From contig CM026404.1 of NCBI GenBank assembly GCA_014843695.1, positions 7,724,933 to 7,788,932 of the forward strand: a stretch of DNA of 64,000 nt. Reading direction: 5' to 3'. The notes under the pieces are model-generated. The model made no database searches. It was not told where the DNA came from and saw only the letters and a list, made by a program, of their open reading frames with translations. A program made the position numbers and the translations under genes. Of the stretch, positions 23,546 to 34,140 are shown in pieces (within the stretch, counting starts at the first letter, position 1; each line of letters opens with the position of its first letter). Source of the DNA: Archivesica marissinica. Its lineage: Eukaryota; Mollusca; Bivalvia; Venerida; Vesicomyidae.

Positions 23546-24191
23546 GGTTTGGAGATCGTATACGTTCAGCCCTCCCCAATATAATCTAATACCCGAAGGT
23601 GTTGCTATGATGGTTGCCAATAAACGACAATATGTATTGTTGATATGCGAGCGACTTTGAGAATTGGAAACTTGGGGTGTAACCGGATGTGTGTCTACAG
23701 TGAAATAATGCACGTGAAGTGATACATACTATCATCTCAATCTGTTACGTACGCACTATCCATGCGCATGCGCACACAAGGTCACGCACGCGCATGGCGA
23801 TCAATTCCGCCAGGAACGAGGTACCGAGAACGATTAAACTAATGTTACAAGAACCCGCTTCGCAATCGAGCGAAACAATTAACAATTGTATAAACTAGCA
23901 ATATGGCCAGTTTTCGGTGGACATTGTGTGGCTGATATGGCAACGAGGATACAGTGATTTATGTCATTCCGCGTGCAATGGTGATGCTATGAGTTGTACA
24001 GTAGTTAATATTCAGCGATAGCGTCTCTATTTCATAAACACGCTTGACTGCCTCCTTATTGATATTAACATTTTAACAATTAAGTAATTGTTATTATTAT
24101 TTTTTTCCGAGCATACGATGCTTAGGATCTCACCTAATGTGGCTTTCCATATATATTCTTGTCTTCAACATAGTCCACTATATTCCAAGAG
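23546..24191. other. non-coding sequence with a diverged SINE B remnant
   Basis: A worn type B tail is visible at 23791-23878 ('aattccgccaggaacgaggt' to 'cgcaatcgagcg'). Otherwise nothing was recognised. Confidence 0.5.
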
Positions 24192-24206
24192 CACGTATAT
24201 GTGTGC

Positions 24207-24494
24207 AGACGGATCTGTGGTAACAAGCTGGACTGGTAATCCAAGGATCGCAGGTTCGATCCCCCGTCTGACTCTAATAAAATTAACAGTCTTTCAGATG
24301 GGACTTTAAATAAACCGAGGTCTCGTGTTGGTGCTGTAGACCGTGCACGTAAAAGAACCAGAGGAGACTCTGGAATGGGTCTCTGTCTGTATCATTGCGC
24401 TATCCTCCAATAATCTAAAATGACTAATCTCTTCAGGAGGTGTCGCTCATATAGGCAACCGGTAGCGACGATAAATAAACGTAATATACACGTA
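24207..24494 (+). mobile_element. SINE type A with perfect 15-bp TSD
   Basis: Type A with a small deletion in the head (part of the A box is lost: 'ctgtggtaacaagctgg'). Perfect direct repeats CACGTATATGTGTGC flank it at 24192-24206 and 24495-24509, showing a fairly recent retroposition. Confidence 0.9.
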
Positions 24495-24509
24495 CACGTA
24501 TATGTGTGC

Positions 24510-25273
24510 TACCAATCAATGAGTGTGCATTGTAGCACTTTGTCTTCACCTGGTCACGGCACCAGTGTGAATAGTTACATATTGTAACCGTTTCCGTTAC
24601 ACATATAGTTAGTAGTCTGCAACAATTTTATTCCATCAAATAAGCATGGCCTATTTATGAAATAGTCATCATCTGGCAATATCACAAAATGAGCAATACA
24701 TATAAGTCATTTAACAAATTTAAAGTTAATATAAGTTGCATATTTGGCAAGCAGGAATTAGTGTTTACGTAGCTATGACGTCATAACTACCCACATATAT
24801 TCAAAATGGCAGCCATTTTGACCAATATTTATAGGACACTATAATACAGTTATTTTATGCTCACAGTTCCATTTGGATAGTGGACAAACAATCGGTCCAA
24901 GAGTTTACCGTTACACATACTGAATGATGTGTGCAAAAGACACACGCGTATGATAATCCTAAACAAATATATTCGCTAGTGAAAATCTAAAAATTTCTTT
25001 CCTAAATTGACAAATTTATCTATCTATATTTGCTATTCAATCAAACACAGGTTTTATGGCCATGTTAACAGCATTATAATTGTTTACCTCATTCCTATAT
25101 ATCTATTTAGAGAAAATACAACACAATGTTGACCCAGTTTAAAATTTCAAAATATTTGCTATTGTGTAAATTGGAAACACAGATATGTGCCTGATGTTTA
25201 TTGCTATATACCCTGCATTAGAAGGTGGTGTCTAGTGTTCTCACACAACCAATCATATATCTTATACAAGCAT
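24510..25273. other. AT-rich non-coding sequence
   Basis: No gene or repeat recognised. Confidence 0.5.
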
Positions 25274-25362
25274 AGCTCGAGTGCGAACCAAGTTATTATA
25301 ACACTAGACTAACATCGACACCTCAATACTGGCGGAATCCAGCGCCATGCGAGAGAGGGAGG
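25274..25362 (-). mobile_element. SINE type B remnant
   Basis: Diverged type B tail on the minus strand ('agctcgagtgcgaaccaagt', 'cctcaatactggcggaatcc'). It runs straight into the purine tract that follows; type B bodies have a 'gagggagagaga' stretch at this point, from which the tract may have grown. Confidence 0.55.
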
Positions 25363-25715
25363 GGGAGAATATATATATACGCATATATATATAGAGAGAG
25401 AGAGAGAGGAAAGAGGGGGCGGGATAGAGGGATGGGGAGAGGATGAGAGGAAGTGAGAGAGGGGGGAGAGAGGGCGGGATAGAGGGATAGAGGGAGAGGG
25501 AGAGAGGAAGTGAAGAGAGGGGGAGAGAGAGGGCATGAGAGAGAGGACAGGAGAGAGAGGGCAGGAGAGGGGAGAGGGGGAGAGGGGGAGAGGAAGTGAG
25601 AGGGCGGGAGAGAGGGCAGCATAGGGGGATAGGGGAGAGGGGGAGAGGAAGCGAGAGAGGGCGGGAGATAAAGAGCAGGATAGGGAGATAGGGGAGAGGG
25701 AGGGAGGACGGGAGA
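25363..25715. repeat. polypurine (GA/GGGA) tract
   Basis: About 350 bp almost purely G and A on the plus strand, an irregular mixture of (GA)n and GGGAGA-type units, with a short (AT)n at its left end. Serine-, proline- and leucine-rich frames on the minus strand result from base composition. Confidence 0.9.
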
Positions 25716-26866
25716 CTGTTCAAAACAAACGTCGTTCTTCCGTGTTCTGACCAAAACGTGATAAGGACTAGTTGTGAACTCAACACGACGTTATTCGAAC
25801 GGCATTGACGTACCGGCAACTCGGAAGCTGACGAGAGCAACGTAGTAACAACTGTAGGACCGTGCTTGCAGGCGGACAGCGCTTCTCCTATACGTCTCAT
25901 ACGCCTATGCCATTCTCATCCAGTACATATGCAGACGCAATGGACGCCGTGCGTACATGCAGTTTGTCCTAACTGGAACTCATAAACACATGATAAGGGT
26001 GGGATAGATTGTCCGTGAACGGGTAAATGACGGGATAGAGCTCTTCATAAACGCATTACAATCTCTGGTGCATGACCTACAAGCCAATGGCGGCCTTACC
26101 TTTTATGCGTCCTGGCCACGTTTTAGTCAATTATTAAGAATTTCGACATCATCTCGGGTACGCCATGCGATGACGTATAGGTACGACATGACACATACGG
26201 AATTACGTATTACAACTTGCTGCTTTCCGCAATTTCTTGTAGATATGGCGCACTGCATTTTTGTAGATTTTGATGTCCCCTCTATTGCATTGTTACAACA
26301 GCTCTGTGCCATTTTAGAAGTGCACGTGTTTGTAAATGAACCTTTCAGCTCCTGTAGTTGAACAAGTTGAACGCTACGGTAACCTTCAAGTCCGTACGAA
26401 AATACCCGACATAGTAATTAGTTGTTGCGTACAGGTGAGAATTATTTCAGAAATAAAGGTTTCAACGGTCATTCAAATTTCCTTTTTGAGTTTTGAATGT
26501 GCATTGAAATACCAGAATTATAACCTAGACTGAGAAGACCGTGTGTATGTAATATAATAATCGCGTTGGGAAGACCAGGCGTTGAATAGTGCCATTGTTA
26601 CTGCTAAGCATTATAACATCGCCTCTACTATTGAGCCATTCAAAATTTACAATTTTTAGAAATGAAAAGATCTTGAGTTTGAAATAATACTTGAAGTGTT
26701 ATTTAAGGGAGAACTCAACAAAGGCGTGAACTCGCTATACGTCACGAGTTTAGCCGACATCGCTATTTTTTTTCAATCTTTTTTTTCTTAAACAGAGAAA
26801 CAATTTTTTTTCGAAATTTTTATTTTGAAAATTTAATTTTAAAGTATTGCGAAAAGTTTTACAAAC
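25716..26866. other. non-coding sequence
   Basis: About 1.1 kb of unique-looking sequence. A 97-codon frame at 26068-26361 has no recognisable family features. Confidence 0.45.
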
Positions 26867-27080
26867 TATTTTAGCTCGATTGCGAAACATGTTCTTTAAA
26901 CTTATATTAATCACTCTCGAGACCTCATTCCTGGTGGAATCCATCGCCATGAAGGAGAGAGAAGAGGAAACGTAGAATTTAAATGCCTTGCCTAAGGGCA
27001 TAATCGTAACGGCTCCAGCAGGACAACAATTCCGGATCTTTCGCACTGAAGTGAACGCGCATCCACTGCGCTAACACGAC
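26867..27080 (-). mobile_element. SINE type B with tRNA-like head
   Basis: Minus strand: head with A box (TTAGCGCAGTGG), then a damaged B-box region, then the type B body and tail. The head matches the better-preserved copy at 37700-37928. Confidence 0.8.
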
Positions 27081-27139
27081 ATCCACTATAAGTTGTTGAT
27101 ACGTGTATTGGTTTCTAACCCGATGCGCGTGATAATTTA

Positions 27140-27222
27140 AGAATATTTTATTTTCCAATATAATACATATTGAACAATGCATACATTACACATATCAAAA
27201 TACAGAAAACGGATTAGAATGA
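27140..27222 (-). repeat. dispersed 75-bp repeat (second copy)
   Basis: Reverse complement of 21145-21222, with core 'aatacatattgaacaatgca'. The complement ends in a sequence containing AATAAA, which resembles the 3' end of a retroelement, but this is unproven. Confidence 0.5.
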
Positions 27223-27346
27223 AAGACAGAGTCTTATATAATTCTTATCCGCGTGATATAGTCGTGTCGCTTATAGCCTCTGATTTATTGCTGGTGTATT
27301 TATTACAGGATGTCATTTCAAGTTCCATGCAATAGGTTTTAAAAAT

Positions 27347-27490
27347 TATTTATTTTACAACGATTGGGAGCAAATTTTAACAACTTATATTAACCACTCT
27401 CGTTGGCGCGGATGAAAGCGTATACTTTATGTGGTCATTCGTGTGGGAGGAAACCGGAGTACCCGGAGAAAACCCACCTGTCCATGCAAT
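27347..27490 (-). mobile_element. SINE type C, headless copy
   Basis: Minus strand: 'gggttttctccgggtactcc' block, then 'cgagagtggttaatataagt' and a worn tail. It corresponds to the body and tail of the complete type C copy at 32889-33142. Confidence 0.7.
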
Positions 27491-27987
27491 AGACACATTC
27501 ATTATCAGACGCAACCGCAATGAGAAACATTAGTCAGTTACTGTCCCTGAATATTCCTAATATTAGATTGGTCCTCTTAATTGGTTTCCTCTGTTTTTAT
27601 CGTTGTTTCCTTTGCACCACATCCTGTTCCATTCTTATCCGTATTCTCGTCTTATAATTATGAAATTACTAAATCTCGACTTCGCATGTCTAATGGATAC
27701 CTTACTGTAAAAATTGGTTCAATTAATTAACACTATTTTGATAAAATTACATTTATCCTAAAGCAACATCTGTTTATACAACAGTAAAAACAAAGAATTC
27801 CAACTAAAAGGATCAATATACATTTAGGGATAAATCTGACTTTATCCATCAAGGGAGGTAATAGATAAAACAGTAATGTCTCTCATTGATACATGCATTT
27901 TCTGAAAGTAGTTCCAACAAAAAGCAGTGAGAAATAAAATATGTTCATACTCTGCTTTCATCCAATGGAATAACACATTTTATTTGA
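27491..27987. other. AT-rich non-coding sequence
   Basis: Lies just upstream of the LINE remnant and may contain decayed parts of it, but no frame is legible. Confidence 0.45.
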
Positions 27988-28541
27988 CTGATAAATTCAA
28001 ATTGTGAATTATTTCGTAATACATTTGAATTTTCAGGATCATCTATTTGGAATTCATTGCCTCACTCAGTTCAAAGTGCTCCAACTATCCAACAGTTCAA
28101 AATTCTCTACTTAAGGTGGAACTATAACAATTCAAACTAATCGCGTACTTCTACTGTTATTATAAACGTGTATTGCCATTGCTATATGTATTAGAATCGG
28201 AAAATTGCTGTCTTTAAGTTGATTTCATACATATTTTGAAGATACTACTACAAGTCAAATCTGCACATTGCTAGATAGATCTAGTATCATTAATTGTCTC
28301 ATTCCCATTTTCTACTCTGCTAGCCAATTCCATATATCATCATATTCCATTACATATTAAATATAGTTTTTCTATTTTTCAGCTTTTACATTACTATATT
28401 ATTCCAATGTGCAGTTCTCACTTATAGTGCTATCTTTGGATTGCATTTGATTGTATATATGTTGAGGGCCTCATGGTAGATTAACGTTTGTTAAATGAGT
28501 ACTCTCGTTAAATACAGTCTTTATTATTATTATTATTATTT
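27988..28541 (+). pseudogene. LINE-type retrotransposon, 3' end remnant
   Basis: A frame from 27988 to the stop at 28138-28140 ends with IWNSLPHSVQSAPTIQQFK, preceded by 'LFRNTFEFSG'. This is the usual extreme C-terminus of many LINE polyproteins (the W-N-x-L-P motif). About 400 bp of 3' untranslated sequence follows and ends in (TTA)n at 28515-28541. The rest of the polyprotein is missing. It is a different family from the remnant at 21636-22235. Its 3' end recurs at 19905-20040. Confidence 0.65.
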
Positions 28542-28624
28542 CATTGGAAAGCATAAAATAGAACGTGTTATGTATAGTGGATATATGGCTGCAGTATGCT
28601 TTCTTCTACTGTATGCTATGCTGT

Positions 28625-28807
28625 AACCTGGGTGCCATTCTGTCGATTTTTATGCTGTAACCTGGGTGCCAGTCTGTCGATGTTTCACTTTTCTAACTTC
28701 TGGCAAATATAAATGATCAGAATCTCAATACGGCCCAATTAATAGTCTCGGTGTTAAAATATATCTGACTGACCAGGTAAAATATATCGACGCCTGTTCC
28801 CAGGCTA
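28625..28807. mobile_element. MITE with TAGCCTGGG ends, second copy
   Basis: Related to 20863-20996 (shared 'acttctggcaaa', 'tcggtgttaaaatatat', 'cgcctgttcccaggcta'). GCTATGCTGT repeats flank it at 28615-28624 and 28808-28817. A 34-bp local tandem duplication near its left end (28617-28650 and the following bases) repeats part of the terminus. Confidence 0.6.
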
Positions 28808-28817
28808 GCTATGCTGT

Positions 28818-29435
28818 TATGACTAAGGCAATGTGGATTTACCACGTTCAGCCTGTCCAAATTTCGTCCCACACCTGTGAAAATCTGTGTGAAATCTTAA
28901 AGAACGGTACAAATGGCTATATGATGTGCATAAGCTCGTATCACAACATCAAGTGGGAAGCGCATCAAAATCCCATTTTATTCTAATCTCGTCGTCAAAC
29001 AATTTCGCTTTAAGACAATCAGCGGATTTGTTACGGTATTTAGCATCGGCGTTATTATCTACTATCACCATATAATAGAAAATAGAAACTACGGCGATGA
29101 TTTGTAAAAACATTACACGTTTATCCAGATTGTTGTACATTGCTGTCATTGTTCGTATGGCAAAGGTTTAACAAAATCCAAGTTAAGGGAAATATTGGTT
29201 TAATTGCATAATTATAATGGCTTCTCTGGTGAAGAGTGGCACTTATACAGCCCTTCTAAATTAATTAGCAATGGGATGATAGCGCCCGATAGATAACACT
29301 GTTGTTGCTGCCGCATTCTAGAGTTGTAATGTAAGTAGTAACGTACAAAGGAAGCGCAAAAATACTTTCCGAACTAATCAACTTGCCGGTGACTTAATTT
29401 TGATGAAACTTTGTATGCAGTAGATGTCCTGTTAT
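28818..29435. other. non-coding or weakly coding sequence
   Basis: Unique-looking apart from the possible small frame at 28949-29149 described separately. Confidence 0.4.
28949..29149 (-). CDS. possible small membrane-anchored peptide (very uncertain)
   Basis: A 66-residue frame with a true ATG. Residues 12-30 form a hydrophobic segment (VMFLQIIAVVSIFYYMVIV) after a short basic start, like a signal anchor; the rest is charged (about 'KSADCLKAKLFDDEIRIKWD'). It lies in non-repetitive sequence. I do not recognise the protein. It could be a first exon of a type II membrane enzyme, a small secreted peptide, or chance. No convincing splice donor was found at its end. Confidence 0.15.
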   Translation of the reverse strand: MTAMYNNLDKRVMFLQIIAVVSIFYYMVIVDNNADAKYRNKSADCLKAKLFDDEIRIKWDFDALPT

Positions 29436-29726
29436 GTGTTTTACGTTTATTTATCGTCGCTACCGGTTGACAATATGAGCGACGCCTCCTGAAGAGATTA
29501 GTCATTTTAGAGTTTTGAGGATAGTGCAATGATACAGACAGAGACCCATTCCAGAATCTCCTCTGGTTCTTTTACATGTGCACGGTGTAAAGCACCGACA
29601 CGAGACCTCGGTTTAAAGTCCCATCTGAAAGACTGTTAATTTTTATTAGGGTCAGACGTGGGATCGAACCTGCGATCCCTGGATTACCAGTTCAGCGTGT
29701 TACCACTGGACTACAGATCCGTCATG
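29436..29726 (-). mobile_element. SINE type A, full length
   Basis: Minus-strand type A with A and B boxes and anticodon loop CTGGTAA. Short matching flanks (TATGTGTT) may be a target-site duplication. Confidence 0.85.
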
Positions 29727-30135
29727 TTGTATGTGTTCGCTTGTTATTTCTATCACCTGGTATAACTGTTAGATGATGTAGTTTACATAGACAACAGCCA
29801 TCTTTCAAGTACAGAAAGGCAGACATGTTGAAATTAAAAGTTTGTCTTGATAGCATATAATATGTTCACCATAGTGGAACTTGAAATAAATATGTGCACA
29901 ATACATTCGGCCTTCGTGATATATTTATACGCATAAGAACTTCAAACTCGGGTTATTCTGCGATATACCACGGTTGATAACCCACATGTCCATTATAACA
30001 TTATCTGTATCAGAGCGCCATCGCAGGTGAGTAGGAGCTGGTGAGGCAGGGTCCGCGATCGCCCCCCCCCCCCAATATGCCGTCTATCAACTCCAATGTT
30101 GCCGTGCGATTATTTCCTTGTGTTGTTTCGTTTTT
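29727..30135. other. non-coding sequence with a poly-C run
   Basis: A run of about 12 C residues at 30062-30073; nothing else recognised. Confidence 0.5.
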
Positions 30136-30351
30136 CAACTAGCTACGCGATTTATTTTTAGCCAGACATGTACCTCGTTATTGCGGCCCCAATATGTACT
30201 ATGTACACAACTAGCTACGCGATTTATTTTTAGCCAGACATGTACCTCGTTATTGCGGCCCCAATATGTACTATGTACACAACTAGCTACGCGATTTATT
30301 TTTAGCCAGACATGTACTTCGTTATTGCGGCCCCAATATGTACTATGTACA
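30136..30351. repeat. 72-bp minisatellite MS6
   Basis: Exactly three copies of a 72-bp unit (core agctacgcgatttatttt) that differ by about one base. The very low divergence suggests a recent duplication. It ends about 90 bp before the unrelated MS7. Confidence 0.95.
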
Positions 30352-30439
30352 TTTCGATTTTCATTATCGCTGTTATAATGTACACTAATTTCGGGGCTTT
30401 AGATTTGTATGACAATTGAGCGTATCTTTGGGTATTGCC

Positions 30440-32100
30440 ATGTATTACGCCAGCGACCATGCTCACGTAGGATATGCTAGATGCACGAGTTTCGCCGTAT
30501 ATTATGACGGCGACCCTAAGCATGTAGGATGTGCTAGATACACGAGTTTCGCTGTGTATTATGACGACGACACTACGCATGTAGGATATGCTAGATGCAC
30601 GAGTTTCGCCGTGTATTATGACGACGACACTACGCATGTAGGATATGCTAGATGCACGAGTTTCGCCGTGTATTATGACGACGACACTACGCATGTAGGA
30701 TATGCTAGATGCACGAGTTTCGCCGTGTATTATGACGACGACACTACGCATGTAGGATATGCTAGATGCACGAGTTTCGCCGTGTATTATGACGGCGACC
30801 CTACACATGTAGGATATGCTAGATGCACGAGTTTCGCCGTGTATTATGACGACGACACTACGCATGTAGGATATGCTAGATGCACGAGTTTCGCCGTGTA
30901 TTATGACGACGACACTACGCATGTAGGATATGCTAGATGCACGAGTTTCGCCGTGTATTATGACGACGACACTACGCATGTAGGATATGCTAGATGCACG
31001 AGTTTCGCCGTGTATTATGACGACGACACTACGCATGTAGGATATGCTAGATGCACGAGTTTCGCCGTGTATTATGACGGCGACCCTACACATGTAGGAT
31101 ATGCTAGATGCACGAGTTTCGCCGTGTATTATGACGGCGACCCTACACATGTAGGATGTGCTAGATGCACGAGTTTCGCCGTGTATTATGACGACGACAC
31201 TACGCATGTAGGATATGCCAGATGCACGAGTTTCGCCGTGTATTATGACGACGACACTACGCATGTAGGATATGCTAGATGCACGAGTTTCGCCGTGTAT
31301 TATGACGACGACACTACGCATGTAGGATATGCCAGATGCACGAGTTTCGCCGTGTATTATGACGACGACACTACGCATGTAGGATGTGCTAGATGCACGA
31401 GTTTCGCCGTGTATTATGAGGACGACACTACGCATGTAGGATATGCCAGATGCACGAGTTTCGCCGTGTATTATGACGACGACACTACGCATGTAGGATA
31501 TGCTAGATGCACGAGTTTCGCCGTGTAGTATGAGGACGACACTACGCATGTAGGATATACCAGATGCACGAGTTTCGCCGTGTATTATGACGACGACACT
31601 ACGCATGTAGGATGTGCTAGATGCACGAGTTTCGCCGTGTATTATGACGACGACACTACGCATGTAGGATGTGCTAGATGCACGAGTTTCGCAGTGTATT
31701 ATGACGACGACACTACGCATGTAGGATGTGCTAGATGCACGAGTTTCGCCGTGTATTATGACGACGACACTACGCATGTAGGATATGCTAGATGCACGAG
31801 TTTCGCCGTGTATTATGACGGCGACCCTACACATGTAGGATGTGCTAGATACACGAGTTTCGCCGTGTATTATGACGACGACACTACACATGTAGGATGT
31901 GCTAGATGCACGAGTTTCGCCGTATATTATGACGACGACACTACGCATGTAGGATATGCCAGATGCACGAGTTTCGCCGTGTATTATGACGACGACACTA
32001 CGCATGTAGGATGTGCTAGATGCACGAGTTTCGCCGTGTATTATGAGGACGACACTACGCATGTAGGATATACCAGATGCACGAGTTTCGCCGTGTATTA
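30440..32100. repeat. 57-bp minisatellite MS7
   Basis: About 29 copies of a 57-bp unit with core gatgcacgagtttcgccg. Variation is concentrated at a few sites (gacgacact or ggcgaccct; tatgc, tgtgc or tacca). Because 57 is 19 codons, frames are open on both strands (586 codons on the minus strand). The differences show no third-position bias, so coding is not supported. Confidence 0.96.
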
Positions 32101-32253
32101 AGACAATAGTGTATACCAGCTATCTGGGTCTGCCCGTGTATTATACCAATGGCCATACTTGTGTAGGATACACTAAGTGCATCATTAAGTATTTTATGCT
32201 ATGATATATATTGGTTGCATCTTGTAGAACGGTGTAGGCTATAAGTACATTAA

Positions 32254-32441
32254 TACAGTCAAACTTGTATTAAGAGACCACAAAAGGAAAAGACAAAAGC
32301 GGTCTCTAAGCAGGAATAGTCTCTTAATACAGGCTAATTTGTTCATTATTACGGGAACTGAAACAGTGGTCTCTTAATAAAGTGGTCTCTTAATAAAGTG
32401 GTCTCTTAATAGACGTGGTCTTTCGAGCAAGTCCGACTGTA
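32254..32441. mobile_element. pogo/Tigger-like MITE, family T3
   Basis: TA-flanked; begins CAGTCAAACTTGTATTAAG and ends with the imperfect inverse (caagtccgactg-TA). Several 'ggtctctta' and 'taagagacc' motifs lie in both orientations inside. Same terminal CAGTC as families T1 and T2, with a different interior. Confidence 0.65.
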
Positions 32442-32500
32442 TATAACTACTATGAAACGTACATACTCTAATAAACCAGCACGGCAAACACATATATGAA

Positions 32501-32706
32501 ACGTTCGCTTCAGGCCTGGAGGTCGAAGTTCGAGCCCCGCTGGAGTCATTACAAGTGTGCCCTTAGGCAAGTCATTTAAATTGCACGTTGCCTCTTCTCT
32601 CCCCCTTGTGGCGATGGATTCCATCAGGAATGAGGTATAAAGAGTGATTAATATAAGTTGTAAGAACTTGTTTCGCAATCGATCTAAAAATAAATTTGTA
32701 TAAACT
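32501..32706 (+). mobile_element. SINE type B, head partly truncated
   Basis: Begins inside the anticodon arm (gttcgcttcagg), keeps the B box (AGTTCGAGCCCC), body and tail. Confidence 0.8.
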
Positions 32707-32817
32707 AAACAGATATAATATTAATAAATACTATGGTGGAGCAATGTGAAAGAAGGTTTACTGACTGAAGAAGATAAATTATTACATCAGGTAGGTTAGT
32801 TTATACAGATCTCTTTT

Positions 32818-32862
32818 TAACTCTCTAACGCTCTCGAGACCCCACTCCTGATAGATGGGTGT
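32818..32862 (-). mobile_element. SINE type B fragment
   Basis: A short piece with 'ctctcgagaccccactcctg', the centre of the type B body. Confidence 0.5.
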
Positions 32863-32888
32863 TAATGGGTGGGGGACAATAAATACTC

Positions 32889-33142
32889 TGTGCGATCAGC
32901 GCAGTTAGCGCGATCGCTTCTCACCAATGCATTCCGGGATCGATCCTAGGAACGGGAAGTATGTGAGATGGTACGTTGCTCGCCAGATCGGACAGGTGTG
33001 GGTTTTCTTCAGGTACTCCCCCCCCCCCCACACACGAATGGACACATATACGCTTTCATCCGCACCAACGAGAGTGATTAATATAAGTTGTTGAAGCTAG
33101 TTTCGCAATCGTTGTAAAATAAATAAAAGTTTAAACTTGAAA
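32889..33142 (+). mobile_element. SINE type C, complete
   Basis: A tRNA-like head (GCGCAGTTAGCGCGATCGC; B-box-like GGGATCGATCC) is followed by the block 'gtgtgggttttcttcaggta', a C8-rich stretch, and a tail 'agagtgattaatataagttg' to 'cgcaatcg' shared with type B. Direct repeats AATAAATACTC flank it at 32878-32888 and 33143-33153. Confidence 0.8.
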
Positions 33143-33153
33143 AATAAATACTC

Positions 33154-33451
33154 CATCGTCACACTGGCACTGCAACATTTACTGTATCAGTATTCATATT
33201 GCATTATATATTACACTACACTATAACGTGGATTTAGGAATAATATGCACAGTGTGTTTCATCCTCTCAGAAAACTACGAAATGCTTAGAAAATGTTGTT
33301 TGGCATAATCATAGCTACCATGTGAATTTATTATATACAAGTGTTTCCTATACGTTCATTCATACCATTGCCTATATATCTGTTCTTTTATTATACCGTT
33401 ACACATATACACCAATATATAAATTGGCTTTGATTTAATTTAGGTATAGGT
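33154..33451. other. AT-rich non-coding sequence
   Basis: Nothing recognised. Confidence 0.5.
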
Positions 33452-33553
33452 TATAAGCCGAAAACGATCCAATATGTAAAATATTGGACTGTGTGAGGCT
33501 CGTAACGCCGAAGACTACTAATATCTTACATATTGGACCCGTTTACGGCTTAT
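33452..33553. mobile_element. 102-bp foldback (MITE-like)
   Basis: Inverted arms of about 29 bp at 33452-33480 and 33525-33553, sharing 'tataagccg' and 'tccaatatgtaa' with two or three mismatches. No coding content. Possibly a minimal inverted-repeat element. Confidence 0.55.
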
Positions 33554-33864
33554 ATCTTACTTAAAACACACACTTATATAACAAGATCCTACTAATTAAA
33601 ATTGTTAATTTCGTACCTTTAGGCGTAGGATTTAATATAATACTCTGGCCTTTTGACACCAGTCCAATATTATTAATAATAGGTCACGACAGTGTTTTAA
33701 TATAGAATAGAAATCTTAGATTTATTCATGTTTTAACAAATGGAATTGCAGTGTAAGCGAGCGCCCAGTTAATTTTATTCCATCAATGTTAATAACACGT
33801 GCTAAATGTTGATGCATGTACATTCGTGTATTTGCTAGTGTGATACGTTACGGAGAAACGGAAC
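33554..33864. other. AT-rich non-coding sequence
   Basis: Nothing recognised. Confidence 0.5.
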
Positions 33865-34039
33865 TAGTCAACCCTGTCTTAAGCAGCCAGCCAAGGAAAT
33901 CATAGAAATTGGCTGCTTAGCGCAGGTGGTTTGCTTAATAGAGATCAAATGTATCAATAAAATAACATATTGGGAAACCGACTGCTTAAAATACAGGTTG
34001 GCTGCTTAATGGAGGTGACCACTGACACATGTTTGACTA
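33865..34039 (-). mobile_element. pogo/Tigger-like MITE, family T1
   Basis: Opposite-strand copy of 1479-1661, with the 'ggctgcttaa' and 'ttaagcagcc' motifs and ends TAGTC...GACTA. The first base of the CAGT terminus is altered. Confidence 0.65.
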
Positions 34040-34140
34040 TACTATATACGAAGAGATCCGAACGGAAGATATACGAGTATTATTAAAGTTTTCAACAATG
34101 TCCAAGTACATTAAACATGCTTAAAACGTATGTGATAACA

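Noticed and set aside
26068..26361. 97-codon plus frame in unique sequence
   Set aside because: No family resemblance, signal or membrane segment that would support a gene.
30302..32062. 586-codon minus frame in MS7 and the overlapping plus frames
   Set aside because: Both strands are open because of the 57-bp period; no signal peptide, splice pattern or conserved domain is visible.
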